Below, piece after piece: positions 19,081-28,030 of a stretch of DNA of 64,000 bases (positions are counted from its first letter, which is position 1; the number at the start of each line of letters is the position of its first letter). Below the pieces are notes generated by a model. It was not told the origin of the DNA and made no database searches. It saw only the letters and a list, made by a program, of their open reading frames with translations. Where the stretch lies: assembly GCA_965198285.1 (NCBI GenBank), contig OZ240251.1, positions 3,410,001 through 3,474,000 of the forward strand, read 5' to 3'. Source of the DNA: UBA11872 sp965198285. GTDB taxonomy: Bacteria; Chloroflexota; UBA11872. The translations under genes and the position numbers were made by a program.

Positions 19081-20356
19081 TCAACTGCGGTACGGAACGG
19101 TCTCCACGTCTTCGATCTGCTCGTCCTCCGTGAAGCGCCAGATGCCGACGTGGCCTTGTCGCAGGTCGCCGTTGGCGTTCCAGTCGAGCGTGCCGGAGGC
19201 GCCTTGGTAGATGACGTGGCCGCCATCGGCCAGCGCCTCAAGAGCTTGGGCGACTCCCTCGGGCCCGGCGATGGCGAGCTGGCCCGGGGGCCACGCCGAT
19301 GGTGCGCAGTTGGTCGCGGATAGCACCGCCGTCGATGCTGTTGGCGGCCTGGGCGGCCAGCGCCAGGGCGATGGTGGCGTCGTAGACCTCTCGGACATAT
19401 GAACCAGCCGGCGGTTCGCCGTAGGCGTCCACATACGCCGCTGCCCAGGCGGCGGCGGACTCGCTGGCCGGCGGAGCGGCCGGCCCGGCGCCGTACATGC
19501 CGGCCAGCGCGGACCCGCCGATAGCCTGGACCAGGGCGAGGCTCTTGAGACCGTCGCTGAAGACGAACTGGTCGTAGATTCCGCGGTCCAGCGCCTCGCG
19601 GACGATGGTCTTGGCTTGCGACTCGAAAACGATCAGGACCAGAGCCGGCGCGCCGGCGGCGGCGGATTCGCGCACCGCGGCGGCGAGTTCGGTCTGGCCA
19701 GGTTCGACAGCGACGGATAGGACGGAGCCATCCCAAGCGCGCGCAAACGCCTGGGCCAACCCCTGGCCCCAGAGGTCGTTGCGGAAGATCAGGCCCACGT
19801 TGTCGAAACTGCGCTGCTGGGCGATCCGGGCCAGCACAGGTCCCTGCGCCAGGTCGGAGAGGGCGGCGCGGAAGAAGAAATCGTCGTCCGCGGCGTCGGT
19901 CAGGCGCGGAGACGTGGCGGAGGGGCTGATTAGGGGCACGCGGGCCGGCCCGGCCACGCGCTCGGCCACGGGCAACGCGTTGGCGCTGGTGCTGGGGCCG
20001 ACCAGCGCGTGCACGCCTTCGTCCTCGATGAGTCGCCGGGCCTCAGCCGTTGCGGTGTCGGGATCGAGCGCGGTATCGCCCACGGCGGTCTCTACCGGCC
20101 GGCCGAACACTCCGCCGGCCTGGTTGAGGTGTGTGACGGCCAAATGGAACCCCCGCTGCCGATCCTGGGCGTTCTGGGCCGACCCTGCGCTGATGTACGT
20201 CAGCAAGCCGAGCTTTAGCGGCTCAGCCGGGGCTGCCTCGTCGCAGGCGGTCAGGCTCAGCAGGAGCAAGACCGCCGCCAGCAGCCGGGCAGCGGTGGGG
20301 GCGCGCGGTGATGCGCGAAAGGGCCGGATCAGACAGTGCATTGGGTTCGTGGCCAC
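19081..20356 (-). pseudogene. ABC transporter branched-chain amino acid-type binding lipoprotein, frameshifted
   Basis: The reading frame from 20356 (GTG; ATG at 20341 is an alternative) encodes a lipoprotein signal peptide with lipobox LSLTAC. A Peripla_BP_6 (LivJ-like) domain follows: LGLLTYISAGSAQNAQDR, GRPVETAVGDT, GPSTSANALPVAERV, FFRAALSDLAQG. After QLRTIGVA the frame is lost at a C/G run near 19290. The true C-terminus (GGHVIYQGASGTLDWNANGD ... IWRF) continues in another frame to a TGA at 19081. This is a one-base indel, either real or a sequencing error. No permease or ATPase genes adjoin, so it is an orphan binding protein even if intact. Confidence 0.8.
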
Positions 20357-20386
20357 GTGCTCATCGGCCTCGCATTCGTCCTGGCG

Positions 20387-21274
20387 CTAGAAGATCTCAC
20401 GCCCCGGGACATTGACCCGCGTTCGGTACAACGAGGTCCCGGCATTGATGAAGAGGCTGCAAAGGTCGGCGTCGCCCCAGGTGAAGTTGGCGACGCCCTG
20501 GGGAACGTAGATTACGCCAAGGCACGTCGCGTCCGGCGCGAACACCTGAATCCCGCCGGGCCCGGCCGTGTACAGATTGCCCTCGCTGTCGATCTTCATG
20601 CCGTCGGCCAGGCCATCGCGCTCGCCGGTCAACTCGGCCCACACGCGGCCGTTGGACAACCCACCGTCGGCCGTGACGTCAAACACCCGGATGTGGGCTC
20701 GCATCGTGTCGTTGATGAAGAGTTGCCGCTCGTCCAGCGAGAACGTCAGGCCGTTGGGCTGGTCGAAGTCGTCGACCAGCAGCGTGAGGTCCCCGCTCTC
20801 GGGATCCAGCCGGTAGACGCCGCGAACATCGAGCTCCGCCTCGCGTGCCACCCCGTAGTACTCCATACGACCAAACGAAGGGTCGCTGAAGTAGATCGAG
20901 CCGTCGCTCTTCACGATCACGTCGTTGGGACTGTTCAGCTCCTTGCCGTCGTAGTGGCTGGCGAGAACGGTGATCGAGCCGTCGTGCTCGGTGCGAGTGA
21001 CGCGACTGGTCGCGTGCTCGCACGTAATCAGCCTGCCCTGCAAGTCGTGAAAGTTGCCGTTGGCCATATTGCTGGGCTGTCGAAACACCAGGATCCCGTC
21101 CGCGGCCGTCCACGTGCGCATGACGTCGCCCGGCATATCGCTAAAGATGAGAGAGCCGTCAACGTGGTTCCAGACCGCGCCTTCGGTGAAGTCGAACCCG
21201 GTGGCCAGCTCCTCAACCGGAGCGTCGTCGCCAACCACCTGCCGAAACCGCTCGTCTCGAATCTCTACGTTCAT
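20387..21274 (-). CDS. SMP-30/gluconolactonase family hydrolase
   Basis: 295 residues forming a six-bladed propeller lactonase or esterase. Metal-site residues are in GFDFTEGAVW (Glu), LNSPNDVIV (Asn) and QPNGLTFSLDE (Asn/Asp). The family opens sugar lactones such as gluconolactone, and this fits the many Gfo/Idh sugar dehydrogenases nearby, which make lactones. GGGAG precedes the ATG at 21274. It is separate from the frameshifted binding protein by 30 nt on the same strand, so they may once have been one unit. Confidence 0.9.
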   Translation of the reverse strand: MNVEIRDERFRQVVGDDAPVEELATGFDFTEGAVWNHVDGSLIFSDMPGDVMRTWTAADGILVFRQPSNMANGNFHDLQGRLITCEHATSRVTRTEHDGSITVLASHYDGKELNSPNDVIVKSDGSIYFSDPSFGRMEYYGVAREAELDVRGVYRLDPESGDLTLLVDDFDQPNGLTFSLDERQLFINDTMRAHIRVFDVTADGGLSNGRVWAELTGERDGLADGMKIDSEGNLYTAGPGGIQVFAPDATCLGVIYVPQGVANFTWGDADLCSLFINAGTSLYRTRVNVPGREIF

Positions 21275-21327
21275 CGTCGCTCCCTATCCAGGCTTACGGG
21301 CGGCCTGCCACGCCACCGCGACGGCGG

Positions 21328-22194
21328 CTACTCGTTGGAAGAAATAACGGGCAGGGCTTCGTTCATGGCGCCGGAGCGGAAGCCCTGGAGGTCCAGGGTG
21401 ACGTAGGTGAAGCCGAGGGTCTTGAGGCCCTGGATGATGCGCTGGCGACGAGCCGCGTCTTGGGTGAAGCGGGCGAGTTCTGATTCGGGCACTTCGATTC
21501 GGGCGATGGGACCGTGATGGCGGACACGGAGTTCGCGGAAACCCTCGGCGCGCAGCAGGGCCTCGGCGTCTTCGATCTGGCGCAACTTCTCCACCGTGAC
21601 CTGGCTGCCGTACGCGACACGGGAGGATAAGCAAGCTACCGCCGGTTTGTCCCAACTGGAGAGGCCGAGGCGTTTGGAGAGTTCGCGGACCTCCGCCTTG
21701 CGCAAGCCAGCCTCGACAAGTGGTGCGCGGGCGCCACGTTCCCGGCTGGCGGCCATGCCGGGGCGGAAGTCGCCCAGATCGTCAATGACCGGCCCGTAGA
21801 GCATGTGCTGAACGCCGCGTTCGGCCACGAATTCGCGCAGGCGGTCGAACAGCTCGGCCTTGCAGTGGAAGCAACGGGAACTGTCGTTAGCGCGATAGGC
21901 CGGATTGTCCAGTTCGCGGGTTTCGATGAATTCGTGCCGGATGCCGATCTGCGCGGCAAAGCGGGCGGCGTCGTCACGTTCGGCCCGCGCAAGGCTGGGT
22001 GAGACGGCCGTCACGGCCATCGCCTGCCCTCCCAGGGCGTCGTAGGCCATCTTGGCCAGGAACGTGCTGTCCACACCGCCGGAATAGGCGACGACCACGC
22101 GATCCAGGCTGCTGAGCGTCTGCTCTAAGTACCGAGTCTTGGCCTCCAGCGAGGCCTCAAGGTCAATGGACGGCTGGTAGACGGCGGTTGCCAT
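21328..22194 (-). CDS. larE: ATP-dependent sacrificial sulfur transferase LarE
   Basis: 288 residues. LarE adds sulfur to the pyridinium dicarboxylate precursor of the nickel-pincer cofactor of lactate racemase-type enzymes. The PP-loop VVAYSGGVDSTFLAK binds ATP. The family segment YRANDSSRCFHCK follows, and ACLSSRVAYG holds the Cys in the position expected for the sacrificial residue. The ATG at 22194 has AGGA upstream; a TTG two codons earlier is less likely. It lies 9 nt after the JAMM protease gene, so the pair is co-transcribed. No larB or larC is in the window. Confidence 0.88.
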   Translation of the reverse strand: MATAVYQPSIDLEASLEAKTRYLEQTLSSLDRVVVAYSGGVDSTFLAKMAYDALGGQAMAVTAVSPSLARAERDDAARFAAQIGIRHEFIETRELDNPAYRANDSSRCFHCKAELFDRLREFVAERGVQHMLYGPVIDDLGDFRPGMAASRERGARAPLVEAGLRKAEVRELSKRLGLSSWDKPAVACLSSRVAYGSQVTVEKLRQIEDAEALLRAEGFRELRVRHHGPIARIEVPESELARFTQDAARRQRIIQGLKTLGFTYVTLDLQGFRSGAMNEALPVISSNE

Positions 22195-22203
22195 ATTCAA
22201 ATC

Positions 22204-22644
22204 CTACGCGGTCGGGCCGTTTGGCGGGTCGGTAACGATCAGCGGTTCCTCGCTGATGACGCCGCCGCGCAGCCAGAAGCAGCGCATCACCGGCCGCTCG
22301 GGGTTCAGCAGCGAGACGATGATGAAGCGGCTGTACTCGGAGTAGCCGGACTGCACGGCTTCGCTCACGTCGGTGGGCGAGGGGTAGGCGTCGCTGCGTG
22401 GGTGGGAGTGGTAGAAGGCCGAGATCTCCCAGCCCTGGACGTCCTCGATGTCGCGCTCGGCTCGCATCTGGTCCTGCGGGTCGATGGTGTAGTGCACGCG
22501 GCTCTGGTCGGCGTTTCGGGTCGGATACACCTTCAGGGCGGATTCACCCTGCCCGCCGATTAGGCCGCAGCACTCCAGCGGAGCCTCGGTGCGTGCCTGG
22601 GCCACGATCCAGTCGTACTGCGCGCGGGTCAGGTGGAAGGACAT
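22204..22644 (-). CDS. JAMM/MPN+ metalloprotease (Mov34 family)
   Basis: 146 residues from the ATG at 22644; the open frame extending further right is only antisense to groEL. It is a zinc isopeptidase-type fold: E24 (PLECCGLIGG), then H79, H81, S89 and D92 in the JAMM motif FYHSHPRSDAYPSPTD. Bacterial relatives such as mycobacterial Mec act on ubiquitin-like sulfur carriers (CysO/ThiS type). Here the direct partner is larE, 9 nt downstream, and no sulfur carrier or E1-like gene is adjacent. A sulfur-metabolism role is suggested by context only. Confidence 0.9.
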   Translation of the reverse strand: MSFHLTRAQYDWIVAQARTEAPLECCGLIGGQGESALKVYPTRNADQSRVHYTIDPQDQMRAERDIEDVQGWEISAFYHSHPRSDAYPSPTDVSEAVQSGYSEYSRFIIVSLLNPERPVMRCFWLRGGVISEEPLIVTDPPNGPTA

Positions 22645-22802
22645 GGCCCAACGATAAGGGATTTGAGGCGGAAATCGGGAGATCAGGGAGTTGAACTTGC
22701 GGCTCCTACAGCCTGGAGTCGCCTGCCTCAGCCGCCGATTCGGCTCGGTCTTCACGAGCCAGCCAGTTGGCTGAGCGTCGGCTCGGGAGCCCCTGAAAGC
22801 TC

Positions 22803-22832
22803 TTGACGCTCGATTTGGGCGCTCCCTACAAT
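22803..22832 (+). promoter_or_regulatory. Sigma-70-type promoter for groEL
   Basis: -35 TTGACG (22803-22808) and -10 TACAAT (22827-22832) with an 18-nt spacer, about 150 nt upstream of groEL. No CIRCE inverted repeat (TTAGCACTC-N9-GAGTGCTAA) is visible in 22645-22980. The rest of this gap shows no gene. Confidence 0.6.
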
Positions 22833-22980
22833 GTGTTGCTAACGCGATTGATTCGATCCGCGTCAGCGTGCGTCCCGATTTGTTCGGTGCGCCGCGCCTG
22901 ACTGGCGGACCAGCCACGACCCCCATGTATCGGCCGCAGCGTCCTGCTGGCGGCCAGACGGGTCGAAAGGGACGACACAT

Positions 22981-24609
22981 ATGCCGAAGGACATCCTGCT
23001 GGATGTAGAGGCCCGCTCGAAGCTGGTGAAGGGCATCGACGTGGTGGCCAACGCCGTCAAGACCACGCTGGGGCCGAAGGGCCGCAACGTGGCCCTGGGC
23101 AAGAAGTACTCCGGCCCCACGGTGACGCACGACGGCGTGACCGTGGCCAAGGACATCGACCTGGAAGACCCGTTCGAGGACATGGGCGCGCAGCTCATCA
23201 AGGAAGCCGCCAGCAAGACCAATGACATCGCCGGTGACGGCACCACCACGGCCACCGTGCTGGCGCAGGCCATCATCAAGGAAGGCCTGAAGAACGTGGC
23301 GGCCGGCGCCAACCCGATGATCATCAAGCGCGGCCTGGCCAAGGGCGTTGAAGCGGTGGTCGAGGAAGTAGGCGCCGAGGCCAAGCAGATTCGCAGCCAG
23401 GACGAGATCGCGCAGATCGCTGCGATCTCCGCCAACGACACGCAGATCGGCGAGCTGATCGGCGAGGTGATGGACAAGGTCGGCAAGGACGGCGCCATTA
23501 CGGTTGAGGAGTCCAAGGGCCTGGAATTCGAGATCGAGTACGTGGAGGGCATGAAGTTCGACCGCGGCTACATCTCGCCGTACTTCGTGACCAACCAGGA
23601 CCGCATGGAAGCCGTGATCGAGGACGCACTGGTCCTCGTCACCGACAAAAAGCTTTCGGCGGTGAGCGACATTCTGCCGACGCTGGAGAAGGTCACGCAG
23701 GCCGGTAAGAAGGACCTGGTGATCATCTCCGAGGACGTGGAAGGCGAAGGCCTGGCCACGCTGGTGGTGAACAAGCTGCGCGGCATCCTCAACTGCCTGG
23801 CCGTGAAGGCGCCGGGCTACGGCGACCGCCGCAAGGAAATGTTGCAGGACGTGGCTGTGGTCACGGGCGGCACGGTGATCTCCGAGGACATGGGCCGCCG
23901 TCTCGACGGCGTCATCCTGGAGGACCTCGGTCGCGCCCGCCGCGTGGTGGCCGACAAGGACAACACCACCATCGTGGAAGGCGGCGGCAAGGAAGCGGCC
24001 GTGCAGGCGCGCCTCAACCAGTTGAAGGGCCAGGTTGAGGAAGTCACCTCCGAGTACGACCGCGAGAAGCTGCAGGAACGGCTGGCGAAGCTGGCCGGCG
24101 GCGTGGCGGTCATTCGGGTCGGCGCCGCGACCGAGACCGAGTTGAAGGAGAAGAAGCACCGCGTGGAAGACGCGCTGTCGGCCACGCGGGCCGCGATCGA
24201 GGAAGGCATCGTGCCGGGCGGCGGGGTGGCCCTGCTGAACGCCGCGCACGTGCTGGGGGGCGTGGAAGCGGAGTGCAGCGGCGACGAGGTCGTGGGCGTC
24301 CGCGCCCTGCGCCGCGCGCTGGAAGAGCCGCTGCGCTGGATCGCCTCAAACTCGGGCGCCGACGGCTCGGTGGTCGTGGAGGAGGTTCGCCGGCAGTCCA
24401 GGAACCGTGGCGACACCAACTGGGGCTACCACGTGGTGGACGAGGAGTACACCGACATGGTGGCGGCTGGCGTGATCGACCCGGCCAAGGTGACGCGCTC
24501 GGCCCTCGAGAACGCCGCCTCAATCGCGGGCATGATCCTGACGACCGAGGCGCTGATTGCCGACGTTCCCGAGCAGGAAGAGGCTCCCGCGCCGGCCATG
24601 GACTACTAG
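22981..24609 (+). CDS. groEL: Chaperonin GroEL (60 kDa subunit)
   Basis: 542 residues, full length. It forms the double-ring ATP-driven folding chamber. The ATP site is seen in TTLGPKGRNVAL, DGVTVAKDI and NDIAGDGTTTATVLAQ; the intermediate domain in PYFVTNQDRM; and the late signature AAIEEGIVPGGGVALL. The C-terminus ends EQEEAPAPAMDY, without the GGM repeats usual in proteobacterial GroEL. No groES adjoins, so the co-chaperonin must be elsewhere. A strong promoter lies upstream and a terminator downstream: it is a single-gene unit. Confidence 0.98.
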   Translation: MPKDILLDVEARSKLVKGIDVVANAVKTTLGPKGRNVALGKKYSGPTVTHDGVTVAKDIDLEDPFEDMGAQLIKEAASKTNDIAGDGTTTATVLAQAIIKEGLKNVAAGANPMIIKRGLAKGVEAVVEEVGAEAKQIRSQDEIAQIAAISANDTQIGELIGEVMDKVGKDGAITVEESKGLEFEIEYVEGMKFDRGYISPYFVTNQDRMEAVIEDALVLVTDKKLSAVSDILPTLEKVTQAGKKDLVIISEDVEGEGLATLVVNKLRGILNCLAVKAPGYGDRRKEMLQDVAVVTGGTVISEDMGRRLDGVILEDLGRARRVVADKDNTTIVEGGGKEAAVQARLNQLKGQVEEVTSEYDREKLQERLAKLAGGVAVIRVGAATETELKEKKHRVEDALSATRAAIEEGIVPGGGVALLNAAHVLGGVEAECSGDEVVGVRALRRALEEPLRWIASNSGADGSVVVEEVRRQSRNRGDTNWGYHVVDEEYTDMVAAGVIDPAKVTRSALENAASIAGMILTTEALIADVPEQEEAPAPAMDY

Positions 24610-24631
24610 GTCCACAAACCGGATCGCTCAA

Positions 24632-24668
24632 CCGCCCCGCCGGCCTGTGCCGGCGGGGCGGTTTGCTT
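24632..24668 (+). terminator. Rho-independent terminator after groEL
   Basis: A perfect 12-bp GC stem (CCGCCCCGCCGG, loop CCTGTG, complementary arm at 24650-24661) is followed by TTTGCTTTG, 23 nt after the groEL stop. Confidence 0.9.
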
Positions 24669-24837
24669 TGGGCCTCGATGGTAGGGGCGTGATTTCACCC
24701 AGCAGGATGCGGGCGGGCGTGGGCTTGCATGCATCTGGCCCAGGCACGAAGCAAGGCTGGACTCAATCCGGCGAGCCGCCAAGCGTCGCCGGCAACCCAA
24801 TGGAACCGCTCGTTGCCGGAACCGCGCGGCGCTGAGG

Positions 24838-25692
24838 CTACCCCTCGGGAACAACCGCACCTGCCGGATCCACCACCCACGTCCACTCGCCAATCTCCTC
24901 CCCGGACGGCGCCATGCGCGCGCCCCGCCAGCGCACCGTGATCGGTGGGCCACCCGGATCCAGCGCCGGGAATTGAAATCCGCCGTGCTCGATGGCGTCC
25001 GGTGCAACCCGCCCGCGCGGCGCGGGGATGCCCTCTCCAATAGGAATGACTGCCTGGATTTCGGTTCCGTCGACTTCGATTCCCAGCCCCGTCGCGAAGG
25101 CCAGCAGGGTCTCGCTACGGCGGTTCTCCAGCGTGAAGTAGATGCGCGTCTCCTCGTCGGCGAACTCGACGCGTTCCAGAACCACCCGTACCCCTCGACG
25201 TTCGAGCGCCTGTCCGACCTGGACCGCCCGCCGTGCCGGCCGCACGCCCAGGCGATCCGTAACCGTCAGGTGCGCGACTTCCACCTCAGGCTGTACGGCG
25301 CCGCCGCATCCTTCCCCGGGTTCAGTGATACGGCTAATGGTCCCTTCCACCCAGACGAAGTTGTCGCGCTCCACGCCCTCCGAGGCGCCGGGAATCCGCA
25401 AGACGGTGGAAAGCTGGTCGTTGTCGAAATCGACCCAGGCACAGAGCACCAGATCGTCCGCCACCGCAGAAACGCTGTACACGCGCGCCCGCAGCACGAC
25501 CTGCCGCCCCACGACCGCCGCGGGGTCGGCATGAGCCACCGCCCAGTTGCGATTGGTCAGGACGACCGGCGCGGTAGCGACGGGTGTCGCTGCCGGTTCC
25601 GGTGCGTCGGCGGCGTCGCAGGCGGCGGCCAGAACCAGCGCCAGTCCGACAGCCAGCGTCAGCCACAGCGCCCTGACCCGCCGCATGGTCAT
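24838..25692 (-). CDS. Predicted lipoprotein of unknown function
   Basis: 284 residues from ATG 25692, with a GGGGGGCGGG tract upstream. An in-frame ATG at 25728 would add 12 residues and is also present in the decayed copy. The signal peptide RRVRALWLTLAVGLALVLAAAC has a lipobox, so it is probably anchored outside the membrane. The mature part starts with a Pro/Ala/Thr linker, followed by a region containing VVLRARVYSV, LVLCAWVDFDNDQLSTVLRI and NFVWVEGTISRI, which looks like an OB-fold-like or beta-rich domain. The second half (IYFTLENRRSETLLAFA) resembles DUF4352-like Ig-type domains. Function unknown. It is divergent from a Gfo/Idh pair, 80 nt away, and this arrangement is duplicated downstream. 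Confidence 0.8.
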   Translation of the reverse strand: MTMRRVRALWLTLAVGLALVLAAACDAADAPEPAATPVATAPVVLTNRNWAVAHADPAAVVGRQVVLRARVYSVSAVADDLVLCAWVDFDNDQLSTVLRIPGASEGVERDNFVWVEGTISRITEPGEGCGGAVQPEVEVAHLTVTDRLGVRPARRAVQVGQALERRGVRVVLERVEFADEETRIYFTLENRRSETLLAFATGLGIEVDGTEIQAVIPIGEGIPAPRGRVAPDAIEHGGFQFPALDPGGPPITVRWRGARMAPSGEEIGEWTWVVDPAGAVVPEG

Positions 25693-25772
25693 CCCGCCCC
25701 CCGGCAAAGATGCGAACGTCGCCCGCACACGTCATACTCTGCCCCACGGCGTCGAGGAAGAGGCACGCGCCC

Positions 25773-26903
25773 ATGACACGAGCCGCGGTGATCGGGCTTG
25801 GCCGAATCGCCAGCACCTGGGACGAAGAGCGCAGGAAGTACGACGGCTGGCACCTACCGCACGCCCACATCGGCTGCATGGTTGCCGTCCCGGAGATCGA
25901 GATCGTCGGTCTCTCGGACACTTGGGCTGAGCAGCGGGAGGCGGCCCGGGCCAAGTGGGGAATCGACGCCCTCTTCGAGGACTACCGCGAGATGCTGGCC
26001 AAGACCCGGCCGCAAATCGTCAGCGTCTGCACCTCCATGAATCCCCGCACCGACATCCTGCTGGAGATCGCCAACGGCGGCTACGGCGTACAGGCAATCT
26101 GGGCCGAAAAGCCGTTGACCTATTCCCTGGACCAGGCCGACGAAGTGATCGCCGCGTGTCGCAGGGCCGGCATTCACCTGGCCGTCAATTGCACCCACCG
26201 ATGGAAGGACAGCTTCATCCAGGCCCGCGAAATGATCGACGACGGATTCATCGGTGACGTGCTGCACGTGCAGGGCAACAGGACCTGCAACCTTTCCCAC
26301 AACGGCAGTCACTTGATTACCCGCCTCACCCTGTATACCGATTCGCCGGTCGCCTGGGTTGCCGGAGAGGCCGAGAGCGACGAGGCCGTGGCCGGCGACA
26401 ACGATTTTGCCGGGGACGGCTACTTCGTCTGTCACAACGGCGTGCGCGGCATGTTTCACGGCATGCGCGCGGGAGCGCTGGAGCTCTCCTACGACATCAC
26501 CGGCACCGAAGGCATGATCCGTCTGATGGATGACAGCCGCAGCCCCGAACTGTGGCGGATCGAGCAGGGCCTGCCGGGCCAGCGCAACCCAACGCCGGCC
26601 TGCCACTTTTTTCGCCCCAGCCACAAGCCGCGGGCCGCCGGCGTGAACGTGCTGTACGACCTGATGAACTGCATCGAGACCGGGCAAGACTCCCGCTGTA
26701 CCGGCGAAGACGCCCGCGAAGCTCTGGAAATCGCTATCGCCGTCCGCGAATCCCATCGAAAGGGCGGAGGCCGCGTGGACCTTCCGCTTGAAGACCGTAG
26801 CCTGGGTATCGTCTCGCACGAAGTCGTCGTATCCGAAGTGCCGCGAGCGATTCTCCGGCGGGGTCAGGCTCAAGCCGCCGCACAGGCAGGGGAGGCGTCG
26901 TGA
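25773..26903 (+). CDS. Gfo/Idh/MocA oxidoreductase, duplicated pair A, first gene
   Basis: 376 residues. The start MTRAAVIGLGRIAST gives the GLGRIAS nucleotide-binding loop; GLSDTWAEQR, VSVCTSM and IWAEKPLTYS (EKP signature) follow, then NCTHRW and LSHNGSHLITRL in the catalytic half. The ATG at 25773 is chosen because the motif begins there and the same start is conserved in the second copy at 28901. Its stop overlaps the next gene (TGATG). Family members are NAD(P)-dependent polyol or sugar dehydrogenases. It is very similar to 28901-30031. Confidence 0.9.
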   Translation: MTRAAVIGLGRIASTWDEERRKYDGWHLPHAHIGCMVAVPEIEIVGLSDTWAEQREAARAKWGIDALFEDYREMLAKTRPQIVSVCTSMNPRTDILLEIANGGYGVQAIWAEKPLTYSLDQADEVIAACRRAGIHLAVNCTHRWKDSFIQAREMIDDGFIGDVLHVQGNRTCNLSHNGSHLITRLTLYTDSPVAWVAGEAESDEAVAGDNDFAGDGYFVCHNGVRGMFHGMRAGALELSYDITGTEGMIRLMDDSRSPELWRIEQGLPGQRNPTPACHFFRPSHKPRAAGVNVLYDLMNCIETGQDSRCTGEDAREALEIAIAVRESHRKGGGRVDLPLEDRSLGIVSHEVVVSEVPRAILRRGQAQAAAQAGEAS

Positions 26904-28030
26904 TGGCCAGGATGAAAGCAGCGGTAATAGGTCTCGGGCGCATCGCCAGCACCTGGGACGAAGAGCGCAGCAAGTATGACGGCTGGCACCTGCCGCACGC
27001 CCACATCGGCTGCATGGCGGCCGTCCCGGAGATCGAGATCGTCGGTCTCTCGGATACCTGGACCGAGCAGCGAGAGGCAGCTCGGGCCAAGTGGGGGATC
27101 GACGCCCTCTTCGAGGACTACCGCGAGATGCTGGAAGAGACCCGGCCGGACATCGTCAGCGTGTGCACCTCGGCCAAGCCGCGCGGCGATATCCTGCTGG
27201 AGATCGCCAACGGCGGCTACGGCGTCCGCGCCATATGGGCAGAAAAGCCCATCACGCTCTCCCTGGCCGAGGCGGATGCCGCCATCGACGCCTGCAAGCG
27301 GGCCAACATTGCGCTGGCCGTCAACTGCACCCGCCGCTGGCGCGATGACTACCTGCAGGTCAAGTCCCTGCTCGACGAAGGCGCGATCGGCGATGTGGTG
27401 TCCGTGGATTCCCGAGCCAGGAACGGCCTCTCCCACAACGGCAGCCACCTGATTACAACGCTCACCATGTATGTGCCCGAGCGCGCCGTCTCGGTCGTCG
27501 GCGAGGCGGAACTAGACGAGGCCAACCCCGACAACGACTTCACGGGCGCCGGTCTTCTCAGGTTTCCCGGCAATGTTCGCGGCTACGTGCGCGCCTACGA
27601 CAATGGCCCAAACGAGAATTCCCATGACATCGTGGGCACCGACGGCATGATCCGCATCATCGACGACGCCCGCAGCATCCAGGTATGGACGGCTTACGAG
27701 GCGTCGGAAAGCCTCCGGCAGCTTCGGGAACGCTACAGCTTCGTCCGCCGCCACTTCCCGCCGCCGGTACGACGCCATAGCGGCGGAGTCAATGCGGTCT
27801 ACGACCTCATACACTGCATCGAGTCCGGGGACGCCCCACGCTGCAGTGGCGAGGACGCGCTCGAGGCTCTGGAAATCGCCATCGCCATCCGGGAGTCCGA
27901 ACAGCGCGGCAATCAGCCGGTTGACCTGCCGCTGGCGGACCGCAGCGCCCGCATCATCTCCAGCGAGGTCGTCCGCTACGAACTCCCGCGCGCAATCCTT
28001 CGCCGGCGCGAGGAGGCGGCCCAGGCCTAG
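26903..28030 (+). CDS. Gfo/Idh/MocA oxidoreductase, pair A, second gene (mosaic)
   Basis: 375 residues from the ATG at 26903, by analogy with 30031; a GTG one codon earlier is possible. Motifs are VIGLGRIAS, IWAEKPITLS, NCTRRWRDDY and LSHNGSHLITTL. From about residue 80 to the end it closely follows the gene at 30031. Residues ~13-77 instead match the first gene of its own pair almost exactly (DEERSKYDGWHLPHAHIGC), where 30031 has TIDEELGDFDGVEFPYGH. This points to gene conversion. It is translationally coupled to the preceding gene, and its stop touches the convergent deacetylase remnant. Confidence 0.9.
   Translation: MARMKAAVIGLGRIASTWDEERSKYDGWHLPHAHIGCMAAVPEIEIVGLSDTWTEQREAARAKWGIDALFEDYREMLEETRPDIVSVCTSAKPRGDILLEIANGGYGVRAIWAEKPITLSLAEADAAIDACKRANIALAVNCTRRWRDDYLQVKSLLDEGAIGDVVSVDSRARNGLSHNGSHLITTLTMYVPERAVSVVGEAELDEANPDNDFTGAGLLRFPGNVRGYVRAYDNGPNENSHDIVGTDGMIRIIDDARSIQVWTAYEASESLRQLRERYSFVRRHFPPPVRRHSGGVNAVYDLIHCIESGDAPRCSGEDALEALEIAIAIRESEQRGNQPVDLPLADRSARIISSEVVRYELPRAILRRREEAAQA

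Noticed and set aside
19005..19736. 243-residue Arg-rich minus-strand frame
   Set aside because: It is an out-of-frame shadow of the ABC binding-protein gene.
22645..22980. CIRCE element upstream of groEL
   Set aside because: I looked for TTAGCACTC-N9-GAGTGCTAA and found no match.
22645..24249. Long minus-strand frame extending the JAMM gene to 681 residues
   Set aside because: The extra residues are antisense to groEL; the domain starts at the ATG at 22644.
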